NCBI RefSeq assembly: GCF_029846275.1
Contig: NZ_JARVWS010000002.1
Location: 186,001-250,000, forward strand
Origin: Nocardioides sp. CER19
GTDB taxonomy: Bacteria; Actinomycetota; Actinomycetes; Propionibacteriales; Nocardioidaceae
Direction of reading: 5' to 3'
Length of the DNA: 64,000 bases
Part shown: in pieces, positions 53,009-62,284 of the stretch
How positions within the stretch are numbered: the first letter of the stretch is position 1
Layout: each line of letters begins with the position of its first letter
Translations under genes and position numbers: made by a program
The notes under the pieces: generated by a model
What the model was told of the DNA's origin: nothing
Seen by the model: only the letters and a program-made list of their open reading frames with translations
The model's database searches: none

Positions 53009-53034
53009 CCGGGTCAGATTCATCCTTGACCCGG
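53009..53034. promoter_or_regulatory. CCGGGTCA inverted repeat over the GH3 promoter
   Basis: Perfect 8-bp arms CCGGGTCA / TGACCCGG with a 10-nt spacer. The right arm contains TTGACC (53026-53031), a -35-like hexamer, with TACGTT 18 bp later (53050-53055). A second regulator or a hairpin is possible. Confidence 0.55.
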
Positions 53035-53147
53035 ATAAAACGATGGCCGTACGTTCATGAGACCCACGCCACACTGCCTGTTTCTCGGGGCAGGGCTGGG
53101 GGACCTATCGGCGCGCACCGTTCGGTACGCCTTCTCTCGGAGCACAC

Positions 53148-56100
53148 ATGGTCAGCAGACAACGCAGGCGTACCGTCGCCGCCCTCGGCACTGCCGTGGT
53201 CGCCGGCGCCCTCGCCGCAACAACTCTCGGCAACGCGGCCTCGGCCTCAGCACCCGCCGCCTCGTCATCGTCCGCACCCGGGGCGTCGTCCACCCCGGTC
53301 TACCTCAACAGGTCCTACACGCCAGTGGAGCGAGCCGCGGACCTGGTCTCGCGCATGACCCTGGCCGAGAAGGCCCAGGAGATGAACAGCAGCCGGGCCC
53401 CCGCGATCCCGCGCCTCGGTATCGCGGCGTGGGGATGGTGGAACGAGTCCAACCACGGCGTCAACGCCTCGACGATCACCCCGACGGGCAACGCCACGAC
53501 GCTGACCAACACCACGTCGTACCCCTCCGACCTGTCGATGGGCAGCACGTGGGACCCGAAGCTCGTCTACCGGGAGGCGTCCCTCATCGGTGACGAGGCC
53601 CGGGACACCGCACCGGACAACCGGCTCAACCTCGACTTCTACGCTCCCACCGTCAACCTCTCGCGCGACCCGCGTTGGGGACGCAACGACGAGAGCTGGA
53701 GCGAGGACCCCACGCTGACCGCCGCGCTCGCGGGTCAGTACGTCGACGGCCTGCAGGGCCAGACGCCTGACGGCGTGCTGCCTGACTCGGCCAACGGCTA
53801 CTACAAGGCCATCGCGACGCTGAAGCACTACGCCGCCAACAACAGCGAGGTCAACCGTCGCAACGGGTCCGCCGACATGGACCAGCGGACCCTGCGCGAG
53901 TACTACACCAAGCAGTTCGCCGACATCGTCAAGGCGGCCCACCCGGGCTCGATCATGAGCTCCTACAACTCGGTCAACGGCGTCCCGGCCGCCGCGAGCG
54001 TGCAGCTGATGAGCGACCTGGCCCGCGACACCTACGGCTTCCGCGGCTACTTCACCTCCGACTGCGACGCGGTGCGGGAGATCCAGAACGGCCACCACTG
54101 GCAGCCGCCGACGGCGAGCGCCCCGCTCGACCAGTACGGCCGGTCGGCGTACGCGATCTCCGCCGGTGAGGACCTCGACTGCAACTGGGGCTACCACGAC
54201 CAGTACAGCTACGGGAACACCGTGCCGACCGCGATCGCGCAGAAGATCAAGACCGAGGTGGACACCTTCAACGTCGGCGATGTCGACACGTCCGTGACGC
54301 GGCTGTTCGCCGCCCGCATCGAGACCGGCGAGTTCGACCAGGAGAACCAGGTCCCGTGGGTCCGCGCGGCCCGCGAGCGTCTGGGCGGAGCCACCTGGAC
54401 GAGCTCGCCCGACAACAACGCGGTCACCGAGACGCCGGAACGTCTCGCGCAAGCGCGTGAGAGCGCTCAGGAGGGCCTGGTCCTCCTGAAGAACGACAAG
54501 GTCGGGGCTGCGTCACTGCTACCGCTGAGCGTTCCCAAGAGCCAGGCCTTCAAGGTCGCGGTCGTGGGCTACTTCGCGCACCCGACGCAGCTCGACACGG
54601 GCGGTTACTCCAGCTTCCAGGTGAACGCCGGCGCCGCGAACAACATCGACGCCTACACCGGCATCAAGGACGCCATCGAGGCACGGAACCCCAACGCCCA
54701 GGTCGACTTCCTGCCCGGCGTCACGGGCGGCACGACCGCGTCGAAGCTGACCACCGTCGACCCCGGGACCATCGCGGCCGTCAAGGGCTACGACGCCGTC
54801 GTCGTCGTCGCCGGCACCGACCGCAGCACCGCCTCGGAGGACCACGACCGCACGACCACCGCGCTGCCCGGGGCGCAGGCCTCGATGATCAGCCAGGTCG
54901 AGGCGGCGAACCCGCACACCGTGGTCTACCTCCAGACGGTGGGCTCGGTGGACGTGCGCAGCTTCGAGGCGACCAGTCCGGCCATCCTCTGGAGCTCCTA
55001 CCTCGGGCAGCGACAGGGGCCGGCGATCGCCGACGTGCTCCTCGGCAACGTCAACCCGAGCGGGCACCTGCCCTTCACGTGGTACACCGACGACAGCCAG
55101 CTGCCGGCGATCACCGACTACGCGATCCGGCCCAGCCAGTCCGCGCCGGGGCGCACCTACATGTACTACACCGGCACGCCGAGCTTCTCGTTCGGCCACG
55201 GCCTCGGCTACAGCAGCTTCCGTTTCTCCGACCTCAAGGTCGACAGGGGCACGGTCAAGGCGTCAGGCACCATCACCGCGACCGCGACCGTGACCAACAC
55301 CGGTGACGTCACCGGCGCGGCGACCCCGCAGCTCTACGTGACGACACCGTTCGCCTCCGCTGCAGCGGAGCGGCCGGCCAAGCGGCTGCTCGCCTTCGAT
55401 CGGGTCGTGGTGAAGCCTGGAAGGTCGGTCCGGGTGCACTTCTCGGCACCGGCCTCGCAGCTGGCCTTCCTCGATGAGCAGAGCCAGACGATGAAGGTCG
55501 ACCGCGGTACCTACGGTCTCCAGCTCGCCGCGTCCTCCGCGGACGTCAGGGCCCGGGCCTCGGTGACTGTCACGGGACGCCTGGGCCGCGTGCCCACGAC
55601 GGTCTCGGTGCGTCCGGTCGAGTCCGGCGACGCGGCCGCCGACGTCGCGCAGCGTGTCGCCTTCGACGCGGGCACCCGCATCGACCCGCAGGTGACCGTG
55701 GCCACCGATGACGAGGCGTTGCACGGCTACATCAGCAAGGGCCGCAGCACGCCGCTTCCGAAGGGGATGAAGGTCCGGTACCACTCCAACCGTCGCGACG
55801 TCGTCGCGGTGGAGCAGGGCGGCACCGTGCTGCGCGCCGCTGGCTCGGGGATCGCCACCGTGACGGTGGACGCCACCTACCACGGCAGGACGGCCAGCAC
55901 GTCGTTCGTCGTGAACGTCGCACCGCTGCAGATCACCTCCGAACCGACGGCGACCTTCACCGCGGGCACGGCCGGCAGCTTCACGGTGACGACTGCCACC
56001 ACGCAGTCGCCGACCCTGCAGGAGGTGCCGAGCCTCTCGGTCGTCGGCAAGCTGCCTGCCGGGCTGGCCCTCACCGACCACGGCGACGGCACCGGCACCA

Positions 56101-56204
56101 TCTCCGGCACGCCGACCGCCGCCGGAACGTTCACCGTCCGAGTCCGGGCCAGCAACGAGGTCAGCCCGACGGCCACCCAGGAGGTCACCATCACGGTCAG
56201 CTGA
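53148..56204 (+). CDS. Secreted GH3 glycosidase (beta-xylosidase type) with Ig-like C-terminus
   Basis: 1,018 residues. A Sec signal peptide (TVAALGTAVVAGALAATTLG) is followed by the GH3 N-domain. The nucleophile Asp305 is in YFTSDCDAVREI, the SDCD form found in beta-xylosidases rather than SDW glucosidases. The GH3 C-domain, an Fn3-like domain (LKVDRGTVKASG) and a putative Ig domain (LPAGLALTDHGDGTGTISGTP) end the protein. Secreted by an exporting cell, it would trim xylo- or gluco-oligosaccharides. It is divergent from the ROK repressor and likely under its control. Confidence 0.9.
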   Translation: MVSRQRRRTVAALGTAVVAGALAATTLGNAASASAPAASSSSAPGASSTPVYLNRSYTPVERAADLVSRMTLAEKAQEMNSSRAPAIPRLGIAAWGWWNESNHGVNASTITPTGNATTLTNTTSYPSDLSMGSTWDPKLVYREASLIGDEARDTAPDNRLNLDFYAPTVNLSRDPRWGRNDESWSEDPTLTAALAGQYVDGLQGQTPDGVLPDSANGYYKAIATLKHYAANNSEVNRRNGSADMDQRTLREYYTKQFADIVKAAHPGSIMSSYNSVNGVPAAASVQLMSDLARDTYGFRGYFTSDCDAVREIQNGHHWQPPTASAPLDQYGRSAYAISAGEDLDCNWGYHDQYSYGNTVPTAIAQKIKTEVDTFNVGDVDTSVTRLFAARIETGEFDQENQVPWVRAARERLGGATWTSSPDNNAVTETPERLAQARESAQEGLVLLKNDKVGAASLLPLSVPKSQAFKVAVVGYFAHPTQLDTGGYSSFQVNAGAANNIDAYTGIKDAIEARNPNAQVDFLPGVTGGTTASKLTTVDPGTIAAVKGYDAVVVVAGTDRSTASEDHDRTTTALPGAQASMISQVEAANPHTVVYLQTVGSVDVRSFEATSPAILWSSYLGQRQGPAIADVLLGNVNPSGHLPFTWYTDDSQLPAITDYAIRPSQSAPGRTYMYYTGTPSFSFGHGLGYSSFRFSDLKVDRGTVKASGTITATATVTNTGDVTGAATPQLYVTTPFASAAAERPAKRLLAFDRVVVKPGRSVRVHFSAPASQLAFLDEQSQTMKVDRGTYGLQLAASSADVRARASVTVTGRLGRVPTTVSVRPVESGDAAADVAQRVAFDAGTRIDPQVTVATDDEALHGYISKGRSTPLPKGMKVRYHSNRRDVVAVEQGGTVLRAAGSGIATVTVDATYHGRTASTSFVVNVAPLQITSEPTATFTAGTAGSFTVTTATTQSPTLQEVPSLSVVGKLPAGLALTDHGDGTGTISGTPTAAGTFTVRVRASNEVSPTATQEVTITVS

Positions 56205-56219
56205 GACACCGTCGGTGAG

Positions 56220-56253
56220 GACGCGGTCGCGGGCACCTGCCCGCGACCGCGTC
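56220..56253. terminator. Bidirectional terminator after GH3
   Basis: Perfect 16-bp stem (56220-56235 with 56238-56253) with a 2-nt apex, between GH3 (+) and the YiiX-like gene (-). Confidence 0.85.
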
Positions 56254-56319
56254 TGCGCGCAGAGCCGTCCTCGGGCCGGCCGACCGGCGGGCCCAGCCAT
56301 CGCTGAGCGCCTGAGGAGG

Positions 56320-57018
56320 TCACGTCAGCAGTCGGCCGACCAGCTCGAGGGAAGGCGATCGATAGAGATCGCCGGGTGTCACGAAGTTGGGCAGGGCCGG
56401 CACCGAGTGGGCGCTCGCGTCTCCGACCGGCGACGTAGGTCGGCGATCGGCGATGCTCAACAGATAAGCAGCGCCGCTACCGATGCTCGACTCCGCAAAG
56501 CATCGGTAGACGAACTCCGAGCACGTCATGGGAGTTCGGCGGCCGGCCGCCCGACGTGAGGCCACCTTCGCGATCGCTCGGACGGAGCCCCTCGATGCCG
56601 CCCTGAGGGCGCCGTCGTCGGACAGCCGCCGAGCCAGCTGCATCGCACCGGCGAGGATCACGTGACCGTAGGCGAACCGTGCCCCTCGTTCGAGGTACGA
56701 GCACGCGATGCTCGTGACAGGCGCGAGATCCGTGACGGTGTTGCTCCGCAGCACGTGGATGTCGAGCGCTGAGCCGAGCACGGCCTCCAGCCGAACGGCG
56801 CGCATGCCGGTCACTCCCGAGTGCGCGATCCACGTCGCGTCGATGACGAGGCTGACGTGCTGGAAGACCGTGGCATCGACAGCCCGCATCGCGTACGACA
56901 GGGGACCCTTGCGGCGAAAGAACAGCACGTCTCCCGGCCTCACGGCGTCGAGACCGAGTGGTTGCACCAACACCCACCATCCTGCCGAGACGCGGGCGAA
57001 TCGTCCTGAACGCACCAT
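56320..57018 (-). CDS. YiiX/NlpC-P60-like cysteine hydrolase
   Basis: 232 residues. The order GDVLFF, then His54 in VFQHVSLVID, then Cys166 in TCSEFVYRCF is the permuted papain-like (YiiX/YebB) layout, His before Cys. This family acts on peptides or lipids. No signal peptide is visible, and the start is uncertain (ATG 57018 has only a weak ribosome site). Flanked by terminators, so monocistronic. Confidence 0.7.
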   Translation of the reverse strand: MVRSGRFARVSAGWWVLVQPLGLDAVRPGDVLFFRRKGPLSYAMRAVDATVFQHVSLVIDATWIAHSGVTGMRAVRLEAVLGSALDIHVLRSNTVTDLAPVTSIACSYLERGARFAYGHVILAGAMQLARRLSDDGALRAASRGSVRAIAKVASRRAAGRRTPMTCSEFVYRCFAESSIGSGAAYLLSIADRRPTSPVGDASAHSVPALPNFVTPGDLYRSPSLELVGRLLT

Positions 57019-57128
57019 AGGCCATCCGTCGGCGCCTCGAGTCGCCTTCGCTCCGTCTCCGACATGATGACGCGCAGGGTCCGAATCGATCAGGTCGGCA
57101 CGACTCCGAGAGGCAGGAGGGAGGTGCG

Positions 57129-57407
57129 ATGAGAGCCAGGGAGGCGACCCTGTGGGTGGCGTTCGTTGGGTTCGGCACGGCGGTCCTCGTGCTGCGTGGA
57201 GCATCCGGGCTCGTGGACGACCTCGTCCGCCAGACCGGTCTGGCGGCGGCGGGATCACCGGCCTGAGCTACCAGGCTCGGGACCAGCGACCCGTCGACGT
57301 ACACGCTGGCGGCGAACGACTCGATCGACGCCTACTTCCTCCTCGGCGGCCTCCTCTTCGGGCTGGCCGCGCGGCACCAGCGTCGGCTGAGGACGTCCCC
57401 TCAGTGA
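57129..57407 (+). pseudogene. Two-helix membrane protein gene broken by an in-frame TGA
   Basis: A 45-residue gene (MRAREATLWVAFVGFGTAVL at the start) ends at TGA 57264-57266. The same frame then continues without a stop through YTLAANDSIDAYFLLGGLLF, a second membrane helix, to a basic end at 57407. Together they would make a 92-residue two-helix protein. GGAGGGAGG precedes the ATG. A nonsense mutation or a compensating frameshift pair is likely; the short 45-residue product could still be made. Confidence 0.5.
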
Positions 57408-57487
57408 GCACCGGCCGAGTTCCACCCGCGCGCTGACGCGGGTGGTTAGCATCGGCGGGCACGGGCGCGCAAGGGCGGAGGACGAGG

Positions 57488-58411
57488 ATGGCGGGACCGG
57501 TACTGGCCCTCCCGGCGGGTCCCCGGCACGAGCCGGAGTTCGGGCATGACGCCCTGGTCGTGTGCGACAGCCTGGTGCGCATCTACCAGACCGACAGCGT
57601 CGAGGTGCAGGCACTGCAGGGTCTCGACCTGCTGATCCACGAGGGCGAGATGGTCGCGATCGTCGGTGCGTCAGGGTCGGGCAAGTCGACGCTGCTTCAG
57701 GTGCTCGCCGGCGTGGACACCCCGACCGCCGGCCGGGCCCGGGTGGCGGGTCACGACCTGGTGGACATGTCGCGGGCGGAGCGGGTGCTCTTTCGCCGGC
57801 ACGTCGTCGGCTTCGTCCGGCAGCAGGCCGCCCGCAACCTGGTGCCCTACCTGACCGCGAGCCAGGTCGTGGACCTTCCGATGACGATCGCCGGAACCGC
57901 GCGCAAGGAACGGCGGGTGCGCGCCGAGGCGCTGCTCGAGAGCTTGGGCGTCGCACATTGCGCCTCCCGTCGCCCCCAGCAGATGTCGGGCGGTGAGCAG
58001 CAGCGGGTCGCGATCGCGGTCGCGCTCGCCAACCGGCCGCAGGTCCTGCTGGCCGACGAGCCGACGGGCGAGCTCGACAGCGAGACGGCCGAGGAGGTCT
58101 TCGCTGCCCTGCGCACCGCCAACCAGCAGCTCGGCGCGACCGTCGTGGTCGTCACCCACGACGCTGCCGTGAGCGGGCAGGTGGCACGGACCGTCGCCAT
58201 TCGCGACGGGCGGACCAGCAGCGAGGTCCTGCGCAGCGTGGACACTGCCGACGCCGTCGGCGTGGTCGAGGAGTACGCCGTCATGGACCGCGCCGGGCGC
58301 GTGCAGGTGCCGCGGGAGTTCCGCGAGGCGCTCGAGCTGACCCGCCGGGTCCGGATCGCGCTTGCCGAGGACCACGTCGAGATCCGCCCCGGGCAGGGCG
58401 AGGTCGAGTGA
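57488..58411 (+). CDS. ABC transporter ATPase (MacB/LolD type) with AbrB-like C-terminal extension
   Basis: 307 residues. The ATPase domain spans about 22-245: Walker A GASGSGKSTLL, signature MSGGEQQRVAIA, Walker B LLADEPTGEL, H-loop VTHD. After it comes about 55 residues with VMDRAGRVQVPREFREAL and RVRIALAEDHVEIRP, the pattern of SpoVT/AbrB swapped-hairpin domains. Such a tail is not in standard MacB/LolD ATPases. It overlaps the next ATPase gene by 4 bp. Together with 58408-64000 it forms a FtsX-type export system. Confidence 0.9.
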   Translation: MAGPVLALPAGPRHEPEFGHDALVVCDSLVRIYQTDSVEVQALQGLDLLIHEGEMVAIVGASGSGKSTLLQVLAGVDTPTAGRARVAGHDLVDMSRAERVLFRRHVVGFVRQQAARNLVPYLTASQVVDLPMTIAGTARKERRVRAEALLESLGVAHCASRRPQQMSGGEQQRVAIAVALANRPQVLLADEPTGELDSETAEEVFAALRTANQQLGATVVVVTHDAAVSGQVARTVAIRDGRTSSEVLRSVDTADAVGVVEEYAVMDRAGRVQVPREFREALELTRRVRIALAEDHVEIRPGQGEVE

Positions 58412-59094
58412 GCGCCGCCCCCGACCCGATGGTCACCGTCAGCGGTTTGTCGCGCACCTACGGTTCGGGCCCGGCCACGGTGCACGCGCTGCGCGAGGTC
58501 TCCTTCGACGTCGCGCGGGGGGAGATGGTCGCCGTGGTCGGGCGGTCCGGTTCGGGGAAGACCACGCTCCTGAACCTGATCGGCGGGCTCGACCAGCCGG
58601 ACGCGGGCACGGTGCGTGTCGACGGCACCGAGGTGACCGGCCTCGACGACCGGGGCCTCGGACGCCTGCGTCGCGACTCCATCTCCTACGTCTTCCAGAC
58701 CTTCGGGCTGATCCCGGCACTGACCGCTGCCGAGAACATCGGTCTGCCGCTGCGGCTGCGTCGTACGCCGGTCGCGGACCGAGAGCGGCGGGTCGCACTC
58801 CTGCTCGATCTCGTGGGGATGCGTGGCCACGAGCTGCAGCGACCGTCGGAGCTGTCCGGCGGTCAGCAGCAGCGGGTCGGGATCGCCCGTGCGCTGGCCG
58901 GGTCGCCGCGGCTGCTGCTGGCGGACGAGCCGACCGGCCAGCTCGACGCGGAGACCGGGCTCTCGGTGATGGCGCTGCTGCGCGCTGTCGTGGAGTCCGA
59001 GGGCGTCACCGCGATCGTGGCCACCCACGACCCCGTGATGATGTCGCTCGCCGACCGCGTGCTCAGCATTGCGGACGGTCAGGTCCACGAATGA
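58408..59094 (+). CDS. ABC transporter ATPase (MacB/LolD type)
   Basis: 228 residues. Walker A GRSGSGKTTLL, signature LSGGQQQRVGIA, Walker B LLADEPTGQLD, H-loop VATHD. The GTG start overlaps the previous stop (GTGA), so the two ATPases are co-translated. It probably pairs with one of the FtsX permeases, with the first ATPase serving the other or forming a mixed dimer. Confidence 0.92.
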   Translation: MSAAPDPMVTVSGLSRTYGSGPATVHALREVSFDVARGEMVAVVGRSGSGKTTLLNLIGGLDQPDAGTVRVDGTEVTGLDDRGLGRLRRDSISYVFQTFGLIPALTAAENIGLPLRLRRTPVADRERRVALLLDLVGMRGHELQRPSELSGGQQQRVGIARALAGSPRLLLADEPTGQLDAETGLSVMALLRAVVESEGVTAIVATHDPVMMSLADRVLSIADGQVHE

Positions 59095-59104
59095 CGGCAC
59101 ACCC

Positions 59105-62100
59105 GTGCTAGCGCTGGTCGCCCGGCGCGCGCTGGTCCAGCGGCGCCTCCTGGCCGCCGTGCTGCTGCTCGTCGCGGCCTCCGCGAGCCTGCTCGGCGTC
59201 TGCTCGCAGCTGCTGGGCGTCACCCAGGACCGCGCCTTCCACGCCGAGATCCTCCGGTCACAGCCGGAGGACGTCTCCATCACGGCGTACCTCGTCGATG
59301 TCACCGGTGCCGACCTCGCCAGCGTCCAGGAGCAGGCCAGTGACGCGGTCGGTGCCGTGCTCGCGCGGATGAGGCCGCGGGTGACGAGTGTCGCCACGGC
59401 CCGGATGCGGCGACTGGAGGGCACCGACCGGCTGGCCTACCTGGCCTCGGGCGACACGCTCGTGCATGGCGCCGAGCTGACCTCCGGTCGCTGGCCCGAC
59501 GGCACGCCGGCGCACCCGACGGAGGCCGCAGTGCCGGACACGACGGCCCGCCTGCTGGGCCTGCGTCTCGGCGACCGCGTGACGCTCGGCGACGAGATCG
59601 GGCTGGGGGGCGTCGACGTCCCGGTCCACGTCGTGGTCGTGGGGACGTTCCGGCCGCAGGATCGCCTCAGCTGGCAGGGCGACCCGCTGGTGGGGCAGGG
59701 CTTCGACGCGACCTACAGCGACGGGTCGGTGACCGCGCCGGCCTACGGTCCGTTCGTGGTCGACAGCGCAGCCTTCCTGGCCACCGGTTCGTCGGTGACG
59801 GGCCTGCGGGTCACCGCCGACCCCACGCTCGCGCTGGCCGAGCACACGACGCTGCGGGCGGCCACGAACCGGCTCCACTCCGCAGACGCCGCGCTGTCCT
59901 CGCGGGTCGGCGACCGCGCACGGATCACCAGGGTCGCCTCGAGCCTTCCCGACACGCTCGACGGGTTCGAAGCGCAGCAGGCAACCACCCGCGCCACCGT
60001 GCTGGTGCTGCTGACGCTGGGCACGGGCCTGGCCTTCGCGGCCGCGCTGCTCGCCGGCTGGCTCCTCGCATCGGTCCGAGACGAGGAGAGGGCGCTGCTC
60101 GTCTCCCTCGGCCTGAGCCGCCGGCAGCAGATCGGCGTCGCGTCGATCGAGGCACTCGTGCTGGCCGGCTTCGCTGCCCTGCTGGCGGTCCCGGTCGCCG
60201 CGCTCGTGCACTCCCGCCTCACCCACCTGCGCAGCCTCCGGGTGGCCGGGCTCGCACAGCCACCGTCGGTCACGCGGGGGCTGGTCCTCACCGTGCTGGC
60301 CGGCGCGGTGGTCCTCGCCCTCGCCCTCGTCCTCACCGTCCAGGACGCGGACACGGCGCCGGACCGCAGCTCACGGGGGCGGGTCGCCGTGGCCGCGCGG
60401 TCGGGCATGGTGGTGCTCCTCGCCGGGGTCGCGGTGACCGGCTGGTGGCAGCTGCGCACGCAGCCGCCGACCACCGCCGCCCGCGGCGACCTCACGCTGA
60501 CGCTGGCCCCGGTGCTCTGCCTCGCCGCGGCGACGGTGCTGGCCGTCCGGCTGGTGCCGCTCCTGCTCGCAGCGGCGGCGCGTCTTGGTGACCGGTCGCG
60601 CGGCCTCGTCCTACCGCTCGCGGCGCAGCAGGCGGCGCGGCGTCCGCACGTCGGCACGGCCATGGTGCTGATCGCGGCAGCGGTCGCGGCGTCGGTCTTC
60701 GGGCTCTCCGTGAGGACGACCTGGGAGCGCTCGCAGGACGACCAGGCCGCGCTGCGGGTGGGGTCCGACCTGTCGCTCGCCCTGGCCGCCCCGGCAACCT
60801 CCCAGGACGCGGTCGCCGTCGCCGCCGCCACCCGCGACCGTCCACCGACGACCGTCACCTCCCCGGTCGTCCACACCCCGCTCGCGCTGGGCAGCTATCT
60901 CGGCGACCCGGGCACACCGCCCATGCTGGTGGCCGTCGACACCAGGCATGCAGCGGCGCTGCTGCGGGGGCGGGTGGCATCCGGCGCGAGCTGGTCGGCG
61001 GTCGGCGCCGACCTGGCTCCCGGCACCCTGGTCGACGGTCTGTCGTTGCCCGGGGAAGCGCGGATGACGCTCGCCGGCAGAGCGCCCGACGGGGCGTCGA
61101 TCACAGTGACGCCGACCGCGGTGGTGCAGGATGCCTCCGGCTTCCGCAGCGCGGTCACGGCCACGCCGCTCCCGCTGGACGGCCGCTCGCACCCGGTCGA
61201 CTGGCTCGGTCCGGTCGGCGGCGACCTGGTCGCCGTACGGCTGGTGCTGGACGGCAGCCCCGGCATCGAGCCGGACGAGGCGACCGAGGCGGCCACGACC
61301 GGCGACGTGTCGGTCGGCCTCTCGATCCCGGGCGGCGCCGGTACCGGCGGCACCTGGGACCTTCGGCCGCAGCAGCGCGAGAGCTCTGTGCGCGGCGCGC
61401 AGGTCGCCGTGTCGACGCGAGGAGGCGTCACCCGGCTGACCGCGACGGCCGGCATCGACCTGAGCTACTTCGCCTACACCGGCGCGACGTTGCTGGCGAC
61501 GGTGCTCCCGGCGCCGACGGCAGTCCCCGTCGCCGTCTCCCACGAGCTGGCCGACGCCGTCGGCACGAAGGTGGGCGCCAGGCTCTCGGCCACGGTCGGT
61601 GACACCGCGGTGCCGCTCCGGGTGGTCGAGGTCGTGTCGGACGTGCCGTCGGCTCCGGGCCGTGTGGCCGTGCTCGCCGACGTCGACACCCTCTCGCGCG
61701 CGCTCATCGACGCCGGCCGGCTCGACCCGGTCGTCGACGGGTGGTGGGTCGCGCGGCCCACTCCGGCCGTGGAGCAGGAGCTGCGCGCCACCGGCCTCGG
61801 AGACGTCACCACTCGCGACGGCGTGGCCGGGCAGCTGGCCCGTGGACCGTTGCGGGTGGCCGTCCCGACGGCCCTGCTCACGCTGGTCGCCACTGCGGCC
61901 GTGATGCTCCTCGCCGGCGTCGGCCTGGTGCTCAGCGCCGGCCGCCAGCGGCGCTCCGCGGACGTGGCGCGGCTGCGGGCGCTCGGCCTCACCCGCCGGC
62001 ACGCTCGGCGGGTGCTGCTCGTGGAGCACGGTGCCTTCGTCGTGCCGCTCGTGCTGGCGGGCGCGTCCGTCGGGCTGGCGGCGGCCGTCCTGCTGGGCCC

Positions 62101-62284
62101 CCACCTGGTCCGCTCCGAGGTCGGGGCGGCGCCGGTTCCGCCCGCGGTCGCCACTGTGCCCTGGGCAGCGGAAGGCGTGCTCTTCGGCGGCCTGCTGGCC
62201 GCCTCGCTGGTCCTGACGGCGGTCCTCACGTTCCTCCAGGTCCGCCGTTCGAGCCCGGCCGACCTGCGCGCGGGTGACCTCTGA
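59105..62284 (+). CDS. FtsX-like ABC permease
   Basis: About 1,059 residues, GTG start 10 bp after the ATPase gene (an earlier TTG is possible). The first helix (RRLLAAVLLLVAASASLLG) leads a large extracellular domain (about 40-290), then clusters of helices near 300-450 and a second domain, with FtsX helices at the C-terminus (TVPWAAEGVLFGGLLAASLVLTAVLTF). Two FtsX domains make this the mechanical-transmission type of exporter. Substrate unknown. Confidence 0.88.
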   Translation: MLALVARRALVQRRLLAAVLLLVAASASLLGVCSQLLGVTQDRAFHAEILRSQPEDVSITAYLVDVTGADLASVQEQASDAVGAVLARMRPRVTSVATARMRRLEGTDRLAYLASGDTLVHGAELTSGRWPDGTPAHPTEAAVPDTTARLLGLRLGDRVTLGDEIGLGGVDVPVHVVVVGTFRPQDRLSWQGDPLVGQGFDATYSDGSVTAPAYGPFVVDSAAFLATGSSVTGLRVTADPTLALAEHTTLRAATNRLHSADAALSSRVGDRARITRVASSLPDTLDGFEAQQATTRATVLVLLTLGTGLAFAAALLAGWLLASVRDEERALLVSLGLSRRQQIGVASIEALVLAGFAALLAVPVAALVHSRLTHLRSLRVAGLAQPPSVTRGLVLTVLAGAVVLALALVLTVQDADTAPDRSSRGRVAVAARSGMVVLLAGVAVTGWWQLRTQPPTTAARGDLTLTLAPVLCLAAATVLAVRLVPLLLAAAARLGDRSRGLVLPLAAQQAARRPHVGTAMVLIAAAVAASVFGLSVRTTWERSQDDQAALRVGSDLSLALAAPATSQDAVAVAAATRDRPPTTVTSPVVHTPLALGSYLGDPGTPPMLVAVDTRHAAALLRGRVASGASWSAVGADLAPGTLVDGLSLPGEARMTLAGRAPDGASITVTPTAVVQDASGFRSAVTATPLPLDGRSHPVDWLGPVGGDLVAVRLVLDGSPGIEPDEATEAATTGDVSVGLSIPGGAGTGGTWDLRPQQRESSVRGAQVAVSTRGGVTRLTATAGIDLSYFAYTGATLLATVLPAPTAVPVAVSHELADAVGTKVGARLSATVGDTAVPLRVVEVVSDVPSAPGRVAVLADVDTLSRALIDAGRLDPVVDGWWVARPTPAVEQELRATGLGDVTTRDGVAGQLARGPLRVAVPTALLTLVATAAVMLLAGVGLVLSAGRQRRSADVARLRALGLTRRHARRVLLVEHGAFVVPLVLAGASVGLAAAVLLGPHLVRSEVGAAPVPPAVATVPWAAEGVLFGGLLAASLVLTAVLTFLQVRRSSPADLRAGDL

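Noticed and set aside
57264..57266. Selenocysteine readthrough of the in-frame TGA
   Set aside because: No SECIS-like hairpin or redox context is visible and the residue is not at a place expected for Sec; a mutation or frameshift is simpler.
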